DNA of 64,000 nucleotides, taken from NCBI GenBank assembly GCA_021292105.1, contig CM037861.1:59813245-59877244 (forward strand), read 5' to 3'. The DNA is from Anadara kagoshimensis (Eukaryota > Mollusca > Bivalvia > Arcoida > Arcidae). A model generated the notes under the pieces. It worked only from the letters and a program-made list of their open reading frames with translations. It was not told the origin of the DNA and made no database searches. Below, piece by piece: positions 33,100 through 45,825 of this stretch; the first letter of the stretch is position 1; the number at the start of each line of letters is the position of its first letter. A program made the translations under genes and the position numbers.

Positions 33100-34030
33100 T
33101 GTCATATTTATCACATGAGAAATCAAAATTGAGATTGACAGAACGCGTAATTATTGAACTCGCAAATAGGTATTTTTGGATTTTGACTACAAAGTATTTG
33201 TTTTTTGTCCAAACTTTCAATAACTCAAATGTACAAAAAATCAACGTAAGTTTATATTCAAACCTTATACTTTCTAGTTTGTAAAATCCAGATTGATGCT
33301 GCTATTATGTAAATATGTCTGAAAGCAAAGTCAGCTAATAATTGTACTTTACGGAATTTTAGAACAAGATTTGTTTGTTAAATGATATATTTTGAAAATG
33401 ACAAAGACAGAAATCATCTAGAAAACAAATAATCAAATAAAAATAGATGATTTATAATATTTTGACCTAAGGCCTATAATAATTATCAATGAAAATGTAC
33501 TTTAAAGTTGCATTGCAACGATAGTTTCAGATAGCAAAATTAGTTAATGTTCAAAATTAATGTTTGCCTTTTAGAATAAACGGTTATCAATAAAAATTTG
33601 TTTCCATGTGTCTGAAACAAGACTGCAAGAAGCATTTAAATAACGAGCCAAAATTCAATATAAACACATTGATATCTGCAATTTATGAACACTTATCAGT
33701 ATTAATATTTTTCTAAATTTAAAAAGTTAGTCAACTGCACACGTTCTTGTTTATTTCGGAATAACTCAAAGAATTAATTTGTTTAAATATTTCCATGATT
33801 AATGTATAAAGCAATACAAAATTGTTTGGATAAAATTCCCCGTTTATTTCAGATAAAGAACGAGTTTTATGTTGATTAACTTTTGGCCTACAGGGAACTG
33901 CATTTTAAAGAAGACATTACTGACAGATATTGCATACAAAAATAATAGGGTTTTAAAACAACAACATTTTATGTTTTAACAATAAAACACAAATATACAG
34001 GTCCATATTCAAGTCTCTATTACAATAACA
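33100..34030. other. AT-rich spacer
   Basis: No gene, RNA or dispersed family recognised. Confidence 0.5.
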
Positions 34031-34031
34031 A

Positions 34032-34205
34032 CTTTACACGTGGCGGGTGTATCTAGATAAATAGGAGGTGATTATCCTTCCTTAGAACCCAGCATCACTT
34101 TCTCTGGTGGAAGTTCACGTGTCTAACCTAACTTGTCAGTTCCAAAATTTCTACTTTGCTTCTGGATTGTGATTCGGGCATGAATTAGTATGTTTGTTTT
34201 TTATT
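34032..34205 (+). mobile_element. PLE 3' tail copy
   Basis: Nearly complete tail: ACACGTGGCGGGTGTATCTA, AGGAGGTGATTATCCTTCC, CTGGTGGAAGTTCACGTGT, CTTTGCTTCTGGATTGTG, GTATGTTTGTTTTTTAT. Confidence 0.85.
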
Positions 34206-34634
34206 AGAGCCTGGTAAATGAAGTTATTAGGATCAGTGTAAGGTACGTGTGAAATCAAATAAGAATAGAACGAAAATGAAACTATAGAACGTCTAATACA
34301 TCCAGGATAATTTTGAAAAACCTAGGATAGCAATATCTCTAATGCATTTAATATGCGAAAACGCTTTCATCGAAATTGTCATTGATTATGAACTTATTAA
34401 ATTAGTTTTTTGATATATATGCTATATATGTTTACGTATATCAGACCTTTATGCGTTTTATAGATGCGATTGTTAACAAGTATATCCTTGCTTGTTGTAA
34501 TGTCGCTGAAGTAAAAGAAATAGTGTCAGTATATGTTTTCAATTAAGCTCGTCTTTAAAATGGTTTGTCACTATAATTTCTTCTCAAGTGTTACATTTTA
34601 CCTATTTGTGATAGAGAAATGTGTACACTTGTTT

Positions 34635-34745
34635 ATCCTCCCAGAACTAACTGCCTCACTACCCCGATATTAGTTCATGTGTTGAATCTAATTTGTCAGT
34701 TCCAAAGGTTTTCTTTACTTTTGGATTGTGTTTTTGATTGACAAC
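34635..34745 (+). mobile_element. PLE 3' tail copy, partial
   Basis: TATCCTCCCAGAACTAACTG, TAGTTCATGTGTTGAATC, TTTGTCAGTTCCAAAGG and TTTGGATTGTG. The GACATGG...GTATG part is deleted before TTTTTGATTG. Confidence 0.65.
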
Positions 34746-35269
34746 ATCAAAATCAACAATGAACACGATACTGTAAAAAACCAAAACAAGACGAAAAACA
34801 TAATTGTTATAATTATTTACGTCGATAACAAAAATTTCAGAATTTCATGGAATGATTCATTTCACCGTGAAATGTCTTTTTTATATATTTAAGTATTTAT
34901 CGAAAATAATATTTAAATACTGGAATATATTAACATTTGTTATTTTTTTTATTGTAGTTTTATTATTAAACTCTGAGACCAAATTGTAGTTATAGGTGTA
35001 TGATTGCCATTGTATGATAGTCTATAAACGCCATGTTTAGACAATTCAATGATTACATAATGATCCGTCAGGTATTACATAAAAGAGTAGGATTTTTTTG
35101 TTAAATGAGTTTAGTAAATAAAAGAATACGTCTAAACCCTGGTCTTCTACTATTGGATTGGATTTGTTCATCTAGTCCGGCATCACCAAACGTTCGATGA
35201 CAAAGCGCCCTTCACCACAATCGCCTTTAGGCTTAAAGTACTGCAGTTTAAGAGGTGTTATGAAGAATT

Positions 35270-35398
35270 CAAGCATACCAGTCCATGGTTAAAACATAAT
35301 TCAACATGCAAAGTGAAAGGTTTGAATTGAGAAAGTTTTAATAGGAAAACTAGACCGAATGCTCTGGAAGGGAACAAACCTCAGTGACATTATATTTC
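35270..35398 (-). mobile_element. Diverged PLE 3' tail copy
   Basis: Reverse strand: CAAGCATACCAGTCCATGG, TGCAAAGTGAAAGG, TGCTCTGGAAGGG. Tail order is kept. Confidence 0.6.
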
Positions 35399-35500
35399 CG
35401 AGCTTTTAATGTTAGAAATGTCCACTTTTATATGCACATTATTAAGTTGCAGAGTTACAGGAGGTAATCGTCAAAAACAATTTTTGTATGAAAAAAGATA

Positions 35501-35684
35501 ACAGCCAAACCTGTCTATGAAGGCCAACCAAGGGAACCAGTAAAAAGTGGTCTTTATGGACAGGTAGCCTTTATATACAGGTTCAAATAATAAGAAAAAA
35601 GAACGATTGGAATACAACTGTACTGGCCTTTATAAACAGATGGCCCTTATATAGAGATGGCCTTTTAGGCAGGTTGGACTGTAC
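35501..35684 (-). mobile_element. MITE, TACAGTC-ended family (inverted copy)
   Basis: Inverse of 16201-16366: AACCTGTCTATGAAGGCC, AAGGGAACCAGTAAAAAG, TACAGGTTCAAATAATAAG, then AGGCAGGTTGGACTGTAC. Slightly longer because of an internal insertion. Confidence 0.75.
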
Positions 35685-36354
35685 ACTCTAATAGATTTCC
35701 GACAGGGTAACAATTTTAACAAAACAGGCGAGAAAAAATCTATCAAATTTTGGAAGGTACAACTATGCTTTTTTGAAAATATTGCCATGAAGTACCAATA
35801 CACAATGCATTTTAAGTTAACGAGACCAACAGTTGATGTAACATCAAGAACAGTGCGACTTTCAAGTTCAACCAATATCTCCAGACAATATATTTTACGA
35901 AATTAGAAATTGTTGATAGATCTAATATATTAAATATAGTTTCAAAGTCACAATAGTGTAAAATGCAATTTATCGAAACCGCACCAGATTTGGAAAAATG
36001 GATAGCATGTCAGTGATTTTAATTATGAGATTGTAGGTAGATATCATTATTTATTAGATATTGATATGTTCCCTACTAAAGTAATTTCAGAAAATAATGC
36101 AATAACATTACATCATACAGTTTTTTATTTATTAGATGTAGTCTATTTAAGGCGATGAGTTAGGAATAGCTTTGAAGGTCGCTTTTAAGTCCAGCGGAAA
36201 ACTTGCAAATTGGACGTTTTATCATTTACTTGTACTGTGGCGGTTTAGGGTTACATTAAGTTTTCCTAGATACATTTTATGCATTTACAAATTCCTTTTT
36301 ACTACACTAGGTTAAAAGCATGTTAACAGTCGTTTGAAAAGAAATCAATCATAA

Positions 36355-36620
36355 GTGTACCAGAAAAACAAAAGCAAATGTAAAACTTTGAAAACTGGCA
36401 AACTAAGTTAACTTTTGCTAGAGAAGTGAGATCAAGTCATCCGGAAGGACAAGTACCTCCTGTCTAGATAGCTACGACGGTCACGTGTAAAATAAAACTT
36501 GAGAATATTAGAAACATGGAGATATGGGACGTCAAGTATGAACATGATAATTTTATATAAAGAGAAATCATACTTATAAAAAGATTATGATGAAGGTTAT
36601 AAAACTCTTTGAAGGAACTT
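36355..36620 (-). mobile_element. Diverged 5'-truncated PLE copy
   Basis: Reverse strand: GTGTACCAG, AGCAAATGTAAAACTTTG, AGAGAAGTGAG, CCTCCTGTCTAGATAGCTAC, then RT end with ATGGGACGTCAAGTATG and CTCTTTGAAGG. Confidence 0.7.
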
Positions 36621-36854
36621 AAATTTGAAGATTAAGATGTTCTTGACAATTCAACATTAAGAGTGATTAAATCTCAAATAAATTTAACTTTTAAATCAGG
36701 CTTTGGAGGTAGAACAATAACATTTGATACAAATAATCAAAATGTATTTTAAAAATACATATTTGTCATAAAAATGGTATAAATGTAAAACAAAGGGATA
36801 TAAAAAGAGACATGTTATATTTGCACTAATTTGAAATTTGAATTTGGAATTACA

Positions 36855-36945
36855 TAGGATTCCAGTGTTAATTTAACAGCACTAGTTGGCCGTTTCGGAT
36901 TTCAATTCCTCATTAGTAGTGCTTCGACCATAATTGTAAAACAAA
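36855..36945 (-). repeat. Dispersed repeat, inverted copy of the 17.1/30.7 kb repeat
   Basis: TTAACAGCACTAGTTGGCCG, TTTCGGATTTCAATTCCTCA and AGTGCTTCGACCATAATTG are the inverse of the core at 17118-17210. Confidence 0.75.
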
Positions 36946-37129
36946 CATTTTTTCAAGATGTTGAAAAATATGCAAAGGATCAAAATATATTTTACCAAAT
37001 TTGGCTGAGTAAATACTTTGCAAGAAGAATCTTTATGTTTCTACTGGTTATTACAACAAAATCTTCGATTTGAATGACTGTGCAACTAACAAGCAAATAA
37101 ACAACAATGACGCAACAGATTATTTATAA

Positions 37130-37205
37130 TACAAAATCATACCAGTTCATGTTCAAATTTCAATCGGAAAAACAAAGCTGAAAAATCATTCGCGAACCTC
37201 CACTA
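37130..37205 (-). mobile_element. Short PLE tail remnant
   Basis: CATACCAGTTCATGTTCAAA followed by CAATCGGAAAAACAAAGC matches the end of the tail in reverse orientation. Confidence 0.5.
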
Positions 37206-38045
37206 AAAAAAGTGACAAGAGACAGAAAAATTAGCTCAACTGAATGTACCATAAAACTCTATCATATTCAGGTTGATAAGAGATGTCAACCTAATTAGAA
37301 ACAGTTCAATTTAGGATCAATATTCGCCATTTGTCTTGCTTACAGATTGCCGCTGATGGTTATTCTAATTTTCAATTGTTTGCGAATTAAATCTAGCGTT
37401 CAAAATAACCTCTACTAATGATAATAATAAACACTGTTGAAAGTTACACTTTTTGTACAAATACTTTATGCTAGACTCATATCTTGTGGTATGCAAAAAC
37501 AATGGACATTATGGAAATAATATATGAAACATGAAGAAATGACAAATTCCTTTCAAAATTATTACTGCCAACAAGATCAATGCAATATACAATATGAATA
37601 AAATATATCTTTGATGTTTCATTTAGATGAAACAAACGGAATCGATGTAATGGTTTAGATCAAACAGAATAAATGACGTTAAAGAAAGCCGAAATGTCGG
37701 CATGTCAGATTTGTATTAACATTGTCCTTGACATGTATGTGTAACACCATGTAAATTTCCGTTTGTCTAGTACGACATGCTAGACTTTGAAGCTACCATT
37801 TATATTACATTAATCATAATGTCTGTCATGATAAATCGGCTGCAGATTTCCTCATGTTATCAACTGATTATTTTCCGATGACATATTATTAGTTCTCTAT
37901 AGCGCGTAGGTGCCAGATGAGGATAATATTGGATTATCGGAATATACTTATATTTTGTCATACATGGTAGTAAATAAGATACCATATCTAAAGATTTACA
38001 GAAATAAGAATGTACATTCACAGAAATCTAGACTACTCTGGTACC
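37206..38045. other. Spacer, no gene recognised
   Basis: AT-rich sequence. The stretch about 37790-37885 shows weak resemblance to 45900-46020 and 49790-49860 (CATAATGTCTGTCATG and GATTTCCTCATG-like words), hinting at an old shared repeat. Confidence 0.4.
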
Positions 38046-38049
38046 TCAG

Positions 38050-38280
38050 GTGGTAATCAAAAACAAACATACTAATCCATTTCCGAATCACAATCCAGAA
38101 GCAAGATAAAAACTTTGGAACTGACAAGTTAGGTGAGACACGTGAACTTCCACCAGGGAAGTAAGGCTGGGAGAATTAGTTGCTCTGTAAACTGGAAGTT
38201 TGGGGTTCGAAATCTGGTTGTCTTAATAAATCAAAAACAAATATACCAATCAATGTCCAAATAACTTGAAAATAGGGTTT
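38050..38280 (-). mobile_element. PLE 3' tail copy followed by a second short tail
   Basis: 38050-38175 is a well-preserved reverse tail (AAAAACAAACATACTAATCC, ATCACAATCCAGAAGC, GAACTTCCACCAGGGAAG). A second, 55-bp terminal piece lies at about 38225-38280 (ATCAAAAACAAATATACCAA). It resembles nested or repeated insertion at one spot. Confidence 0.75.
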
Positions 38281-38694
38281 GACTATTTACTTTTTGCGAG
38301 GCATTCTACATTATGGTTGTTATCGTTGGTTGTGTCGTTTGGTTTTACCTAGTGCATGTTTTTTCTTTCTTCTTTTTTGTTACAAACGTATTAGTATAAC
38401 TAGAGTAGAGGTACTTACCTTTCTGGACACCCGACCTTATATCCCTAGGAAAGGTAATGTTTTTGCTGTAATTTCCCAGTCTTAAAAGCGTTTATTTAGT
38501 TTTGAAATTATATTAGAACATTGACCTGTAAAGTTGTGTTTGAATCTTCTGTAATGTTTCAGTTACGACGCCAAATGATTTTTAAACTTTTATTACGTTA
38601 TACATCCATCAACACATCCTTTACATCAACCACGCGCTGATATCTAACGAGTGAGCAAATGGTTTTCACTTCAAGAGCACTCAGTTTTACTGTC

Positions 38695-38818
38695 TGAACA
38701 CCCAGCTTCATTCCTGATGGGGATTCAGGCATTTAAATCTATTTGTGAGTTTTCAAAGCTCCTTCTTTGGTTTGGAATTGTGAGTTGAACGTAAACCGAT
38801 ATATTTGTGTTGGATTTA
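38695..38818 (+). mobile_element. Degenerate PLE 3' tail
   Basis: GAACACCCAGCTTCATTCCTG, GATTCAGGCATTTAAATCTA, TTTGGTTTGGAATTGTGAG, ACCGATATATTTGTG follow tail order with low identity. Confidence 0.5.
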
Positions 38819-40075
38819 GAATTTACTGATAAAATGGTGTGTAGTGTTTTTCATTTGTGCAAGTTATTTCATGCTTTATTGCTGTGAAATATCTATTGCG
38901 GTTGAGAGCAGCATCTCAACAATTCTGAAAGTTACAAAAGAGGAATTTGAAATTGAAAAAGGCATCCAATGTTTGCTCTGAAATGAAGTAGTGTATGGCG
39001 TGTATGTTAGACGTGTTACGTTCGATTCAGTGAAATAAAAAAATATGATTTAGATTGCAATAGGCACATTGACATGCAGATGGATACGTTAAGAACAATT
39101 TATATTGTATGTGTTGAATTATCAAAAGTAAATCGAGGTTATTCAGTTACTTGTCGACGGTTGATCAAATCAAATGTGGTTTCCTTAATCGTGTTGGCTT
39201 TGTGCCAGTTAAATGTTTGTCCTTGTTTTATGTTGCTTAGCTGTGAGTATTACCAAGTGTCATAAACCTGCACTAGAAGCAAATAAATTAGTCAGTAACA
39301 TTTACGCAGACTTAAGAACTATATTAAAATGTATAAACCTTGTGTCTTAATGAATTTTAATAATAATCTATATGTATACAAAGCCATGCAAAATACAAAT
39401 GATACACCAAAAACTGTAATATAGGGGCCACAATTAAGCGATCGTCTTATTGAAGTGTAAAACAAATTAGTGCACACTCGGGGAGGTCCACATCGAGGTA
39501 TTCCATATCACAGACGTTAAAGTAATGGGTCTTTTTTCACAAAATTAATGGTTACAAATCTATTCTGATTCACGTATACAACATAATATTTATATCTTAT
39601 GTATGTACGGGATTTGTACCAAAAACGATTCTTGTTCCCATGACGACATCACGATGAGCAGCTTTGCACAGATATCTAGATTTCTGATTGTGCTTGGCTA
39701 TTCCCTGCATTTACATGTATGGTGTCGTGTTTTTCGTTGCTTTGAATTTGGTTAGCTCATGCTTTTTAGTTACAACATACTTTTTCTATTTTAAATTGGT
39801 TTTGGTCACAAGGAAAGGAATACACGTGAAAATAAAAAGCAAACAGTATAAAAAACAAATAATATAAATAATATTGATTCTTCATATTTTCCAGTTAGTA
39901 GAAATCAAATTGATGTCGCATAAATATAAATATATTAAATCAAGATTAGTTAATATCTAACTTCAAACTTTCTAGTTTTAAAATAAGATCTGTTTTATAT
40001 AGTAATGTATTTTAGTGACAACGACAGCAGGGATTCAGAAAGAAAAAGGACTAAATAAAAAAACCGTTGTATGTT
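38819..40075. other. Spacer, no gene recognised
   Basis: Short frames only. No family recognised. Confidence 0.45.
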
Positions 40076-41035
40076 AAAACTGACACCAAAATTATTCTTC
40101 AATAATCATTTATTTTTCAAAATTTCATTCTTATTTATTAATACTAGTAAGATAGAAGAGAAACTAAAACACAGACCATTTATCTTTAAAATTAATGCTT
40201 TTATTAAAGACAATTGAAAATCCACTTAAAACAAGATAATTTGGATAGATATTAGGCTAATGTTAGAAAGAGTTTAAACAACGCATTTGGTTTTGCAGGA
40301 AATGAATTCACCAAGTATAATCTATTTTTTTAAATATTCTTTTTGATATGATAATACTTGTACTAGTATGATAAAAGATACATTTAATAATAATCATTTA
40401 TCTTTAAAATTTATTTTTTAAAGTAATTATATGTTTTAATTGAAAAATGCATTTCTTTCAACATAATTTGTAATTTGTTACACAACTACACTTTATCTTG
40501 TTTATTTAGAGATACAGCTATATTGATAATTTATATTAAATTTCGACGATTAATTTATCTACAAATACAAGATAATTTTGATAGATATTATGCTAAAGTA
40601 CGATAATGAAATAGTTGCATTTAAATACACATTTGGTTCGCAATGTTTTTCAAAAATCAAAAACCAAAATGTAAATATGACAATAACATTTTTAAAAAAT
40701 CTTTTTATGCAAATAATTTTTAGATAAAAGAGAATTTTAGTGATCAGCATTTCTCTTTTAAAATTGGCAATTTTAAAAAATTATGAGTTTTATAGCCTGA
40801 TTTAAAAATGCAGTTCTTTGATCATAATTAGTAATTTGTTATTCATCTACTCACATATTCTGGTGTATTTAGAGATAAAAATAATTGATAATTGATTTCA
40901 AATTTTATTGATTAATATATTAAACAAAACAAAAGAAGATAATTTGGATAATTAATATATATCGCAAGATAATATAACTTGGATGGACATTAAGCTTATG
41001 GTAAGACAATTTAAATCAATTTTTGGCTTAAAGGA
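40076..41035. repeat. Degenerate tandem repeat, three units of about 340-400 bp
   Basis: The phrase AAGATAATTTGGATAGATATT and variants, followed by GCTAA, occurs near 40235, 40565 and 40970. It is accompanied by AAAAATGCATTTCTTTCAAC/AAAAATGCAGTTCTTTGATC and TGTTTATTTAGAGATACAG/TGTATTTAGAGATAAAAA. Very AT-rich, no coding. Confidence 0.65.
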
Positions 41036-42197
41036 TGTTTATTTCGAAAATACGGGTTCAATGTATATTTTCTATCTACATAATTTATGTACCACTGCCA
41101 ATATGCACCCTTTTTCTTCCGAGTGTAATAACATAAGAAACGTAGTTATGCCCAAATATCACAAATAGTTCAAACTTTTACGGTAGTCCAAATTGGCTAA
41201 TTAAATGTATTCTGTTCAATCTATCTGGTTTCCCGTAAAAGAACATCATTCGACAGAACAACCCCCATGATTGTCAATATTAGGGTTGGCTTTTGTTATT
41301 AATCTTGCATCCAGGTATGAACGTTAAAACCAACCGTTTCGCAAAGCTGCTGTGTTTTTCATACCTCTATGAATGATTAAAAACCAAACGTGAATCCTCA
41401 GATATTTCAGCAAAAATTAAACACCTTCGTTGTTATTTGGAAATTAATACCAAGTATAAATGTGTTAGGTAGGCAGTACATATACATACAGTTCCTGGTT
41501 ATAAGTGTAATTGATTAATAATGGTTAAAGCCCCAGTAGATTATTTTCTTTTACCATCGAGACTATCTGTTGATGGATATGGACTGGAATGTTTGTGAAT
41601 ACAAGTGTCTTATCTGCATTTCATTTTTTAAGTTTTGCCCATTTGGTGTATCCACTGACCATGAAAAGTACTACAAGTAGGCGTTCTGTGATTTGGACAT
41701 GAACTTGTATCTTTGATTTTTATGAATTGCTTCTTTCGTCATTCACGATTGTAGACCGATACCTGTATGTTTAGATAGAACTAGCAAGCATTTTGTTTAT
41801 TAAACAGTTACACATCCTTTATCACAACTGATTTATTATTGTAATGTGACATTATCAAGCTTTTATACTCTACTGGTTACATTCCTTACTTTGTTCATAT
41901 TTATGTATTTTTGATAAATACATTTGTGTGAATATAAAATTTGCTGTGATAAAATTATTGATGTAAAATAAATATCAAGCTATCTGTTTACTCGCTGTTT
42001 TGAAATGTAACAGAACGCTGCTTTTACCCAAACTGTCACATTATTTATCTGTTAATATAACGATCAATAGTCAGTGGCAGGAGAATTTCCGTATTAAAGA
42101 TTCCCACGCGTAAGGGGATTTAAAGGACTTTTTTAGGTGAGAAAATTATAAAAATGTCTGAAAACATGAATTGAAAAAAATTAAGTCAATGTCCGGT

Positions 42198-42219
42198 AAG
42201 ATATATATATATATATATC
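42198..42219. repeat. (AT)n microsatellite
   Basis: About ten AT dinucleotides. The corresponding site in the second copy of the duplication (about 43225) has only a short AT-rich stretch. Confidence 0.9.
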
Positions 42220-42616
42220 TATTTCTCAAGAGTTGATCCCCGTAGAAATCTCAATTTTGTATTTTCTTAGCTGGCCTAGTTTTCCCATACCACTGAACAG
42301 AAGAGGAGATATTATTGACAAGTGTTCATTTTCTTCACAGGGTACTACATAGCTGTTTTATATTAATCCCTTGGTACTTTGCCAACATGGTCTTCTTTAC
42401 TAAAAAACCAATGGTAGCAAATGTGAACATACATATCTTGCTCCGCTTAGCAGCGTTCTTCTTTTAAAGTCTGCAAGAATGTCACGGAAAATGTATTTAT
42501 GTCAAGAAGTATTGAATGAAATCAAGTATGTGAACGATGTTAGTCATTTTTATGCTTGTGCGTATATAAAATCTCACATTTCATATCGAAAATCAATTTG
42601 TTAGTATTCATATAAA

Positions 42617-42788
42617 CTATCTATAAAAGCCACTTGAAGAAACAAGTAAAATGGTATTTTTGGCAGGTGGTCTTTGCATACAGGTTCAAATAACACGTAA
42701 AAAGAGCAATTGGGATAATATTTTTCTGGTTTTTTAAAAGCAGGTGACACTTATATAGACATGGTCTTTAAGGCATGTTTGATCGCAG
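42617..42788 (-). mobile_element. MITE, TACAGTC-ended family, inserted in duplication copy 1
   Basis: CTATAAAAGCCACTTGAAG, ATACAGGTTCAAATAACACG and TATAGACATGGTCTTTAAGG match the inverted family consensus at 35501. It is absent at the equivalent point of the second copy (near 43615). It is flanked by similar sequences, ATTTCATATCGAAAATCAAT on the left and ATTTCATCGAATGTCAATTT on the right. Confidence 0.75.
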
Positions 42789-43074
42789 ATTTCATCGAAT
42801 GTCAATTTGTGTTTATGTATCGTAAGACAACTGGCGAAGTAAAAGAATATATTTCAGTGCAATATGCTTTTGGCAATGGTCAATGAACAATAAGTATTGT
42901 ATTTGTTAAATGTTTGTTGCGTTTTGTGCGGTAATAAGCTTAAAGAAGCAAATAGTGTAACAGAAACAAAAATAAACATTAATGAAACAATATTTTTGTG
43001 TAATTTATTCACAAAGCCTGGTCCTGACTTTAATTTCCTATAGAATTGTCTGAATTAAATATAAACAAATACAA

Positions 43075-43860
43075 TCGTTTTGATGTTGAAATCGTGTGTC
43101 GGTTGCACGAAATTGAATGGTTCCCACTTTTAAGGTGAGCTAAGGAATTTTTGCAGGTCAGAGAATTTGAATAATATGTAAAAAAACATTGAGTCAAGAA
43201 ATGAGGCATGTCCGGTAAATTTTAAGATATTTTTATGTTTATTTTTCACGAGTTGAGTCCCCTAGAAACGTTAGTTATATTTTTCTTAACTGACCAACTA
43301 TTCCCACACAACTGAACTGAGGAGAAGATATTATTGACTAGAGCCTAGGTGTTTTTTCCACAGGATACTACTTTTAGCCGTTTTAATTATGCCCCTTGGT
43401 ACTTTGTTCTCATGGTAATCTTTACTAAAAGACTAATGGTGGCAAAATACCAACGGGCGTATTTGCTCCGCTTAGCAGCGTTCGTCTTTTGAAGTCTGCC
43501 TGAATGTCACGAAAAATAGAATTCTGTCAGAAAGTATTGAATGAAGTCAAGTATGGGAACGATGTGAATGAAATTTATGTTTGTGTATATATAAAATCAC
43601 ATTTTATCAAATGTCAATTTCTTGATATTTATGTTACTTTTTTGATACCGTCAGACCACAGGCGAAGTAGAAGAAATTTTATTATAGTGCAATGGGCTTA
43701 TGGCAATGATCCCTAAGTATTGTTTGTGTAATGTCCGCTGTGTTTTGTGCGGTAATGAGTTTTTAAGAACCGAATAGTGTCGCAACAATAAAAACAAACA
43801 TTGGTGAAAAAAATAATTTCATTTGTTCACAAATGCCTAGTCGACTTGATTGTCTAGATA
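43075..43860 (+). repeat. Tandem duplication of about 1.02 kb, copy 2
   Basis: Counterpart of 42060-43065 without the MITE. The junction between copies is not exact by eye. Confidence 0.85.
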
Positions 43861-45645
43861 TTATATAACCAATATACAAGAATTTTGAAGTTTATATCGT
43901 ATGTTTTCTGCTATAGGGTAAATAACAGTGAAAGGTAAATTTAATTATAACTCTTTGATACGTTTTTCCATTTTACCAGTGCTTTTATTTAAACAAAATA
44001 TACAAGTTTATGTTTTCTTTATAGAATTAATTCTACCTATCTATAGTATTACAACACGACAAAATTATGACCGATCTTATTTACAGATTTTTACTGATTA
44101 AACTGGTTTATAAAATCCTCAATCTTGTTATATTTCTATTTTTGAACAATTGGTTAATTTAGACCACTGATATCCATATCATCAATTGTGAACGTTCCAA
44201 TTTCCTATATCGGTAAGAAAAAAGAGCTTCATTTCTATATAGTCAACATGCAGCGATAAATAAATAAGTGAAAAATACTGATAAGATTTAGAATACTTGA
44301 CAAGTTTCTACAAAAAAAACTGTGATATAAGACTTTCATTTGTATTTTGTATAAATCACGTTTTCTTTTTATCTCGTATAAGCATCACTTACTAATAGTA
44401 TCTAGCGAAAGCAGTACTCTCTTCTCAGATTGATTACGTACAAAAAATAGACAATATCCTTTCCATAGGGCATGGTGGAAAACCTGAACTGGACACTGGA
44501 CTGGGCTCTGTAGTCGGAACTTGGAATTGAACTACGGACTTGGACTCTTAATTGAGAAATTGGAATCTGGTCTCTTTTACTTACTATAGTATATTTAATA
44601 TATATAACATTGCTAGATCGGCAGTAAATACTTTCATATCACCACTGGATATAATTCGAATTCAATCATCACTAGTAAATGACCATGGTAAGCTGTATAT
44701 AATGTAAATACTGACCAGAGTCCAAGTCAAAGTCAAAAGTCTTAAAGCGCAGTACAGCTTTTCCATTATGCCCTTCAATAGAGATATTTTAATAAATCAC
44801 TTGTCATTGACAAATCGAATGAAAGATTAACAAGCCTACTTTCTTTTTTCTTTGAAAACGTTTTTTCATTTTCAAACTAAAAACTGATAAACTAATACAA
44901 AAATACATCAATTTGGTGAAAAGAGAGAGAAAGCTAACACATTAAATGAGACTGATTTATTGTAGAAATAAAATACACGAGTGTTACTGTCATCATGATT
45001 AAGTTCCTATGTATATAATGGGTTTTAGTCGATTGTATTTAAATACGAATGTGTTTGATGCTATTATTGCCTTTATTGATACACTCAAATGGTTTATTTT
45101 TTTGCTTCAATAATATTATTCAAATGCTGCTAGCACAAATAGTTTTAACTACAATCGAATATAAATATTTAAGTAAAAGACAATACAGGAAAACAAGACA
45201 CTAGATACAAAATACAGAAATACCATATACCATGCTTGTAATAATTAGATAATGGTCAGTAAATGTATTGTACTAAAAATAAATAATAAAACATTTAGGT
45301 CAAAATCCTTATTCATAATATTCTATTTAATTAAAAAAATAAAACAAACATTATAATATATGTGCAAATGACAATCCAAATGCCAAATAAAGACCATGAA
45401 AAATAACAAATTTTTATGTTAGAATGAACAATTTTGCCTTTAGTCAATTGTATAATAAAAGCAATACTAATTTTAAGTCTAAACAACATCTTACCATAGT
45501 GTAGTTAGATAATTGGTTTCTTTACCTATGCCTAAACATAAAAGCGTTTAAACAAAACCAGATGATAAGAGAATTGATCCATTAATTACCAGTAAAATTG
45601 TACCACAAGGCGTCATATAGTTTTATGTTTAATTCTTTGTCAGTC
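43861..45645. other. Spacer, no gene recognised
   Basis: AT-rich sequence. A phrase repeated with variation (CTGGACACTGGACTGG, GAACTTGGAATTGAACTACGG) at 44480-44560 is a minor low-complexity tract. Confidence 0.5.
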
Positions 45646-45649
45646 TTAC

Positions 45650-45825
45650 ATTTATACGTGGCTGAAGTAGCTAGCTAAACAGGAGGTTCGTTCCCTTCAG
45701 AAACACTGCCGGCCTCGCTTCCTTGGTATTAGTTCTCTTGTTTTACGAAATTTGTCAGTTTTCAAACAGTTTACTTTGCTCCATGATTTGTTTACAAATT
45801 GGTATTTTTGTTTTTCAAAGAATGT
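45650..45825 (+). mobile_element. PLE 3' tail copy
   Basis: TATACGTGGCTGAAGTAGCT, AGCTAAACAGGAGGTTCG, CTGCCGGCCTCGCTTCC, AGTTTACTTTGCTCC and TTGGTATTTTTGTTTTTC follow tail order. Confidence 0.75.

Larger units (their letters stand above)
42060..43065 (+). repeat. Tandem duplication of about 1.02 kb, copy 1
   Basis: Paired with 43075-43860. Shared blocks include GAGATATTATTGAC, TTGGTACTTTG, GCTCCGCTTAGCAGCGTTC, AAGTCTGC, GAATGTCACG and AGTATTGAATGAA. This copy contains an inserted MITE (42617-42788) and an AT dinucleotide run at 42198-42219. A 70-codon frame in the second copy is not conserved in the first, arguing against coding. Confidence 0.85.

Noticed and set aside
43504..43716. 70-codon frame in the 1-kb tandem duplication.
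   Set aside because: The first copy of the duplication does not keep the frame, and there is no domain.
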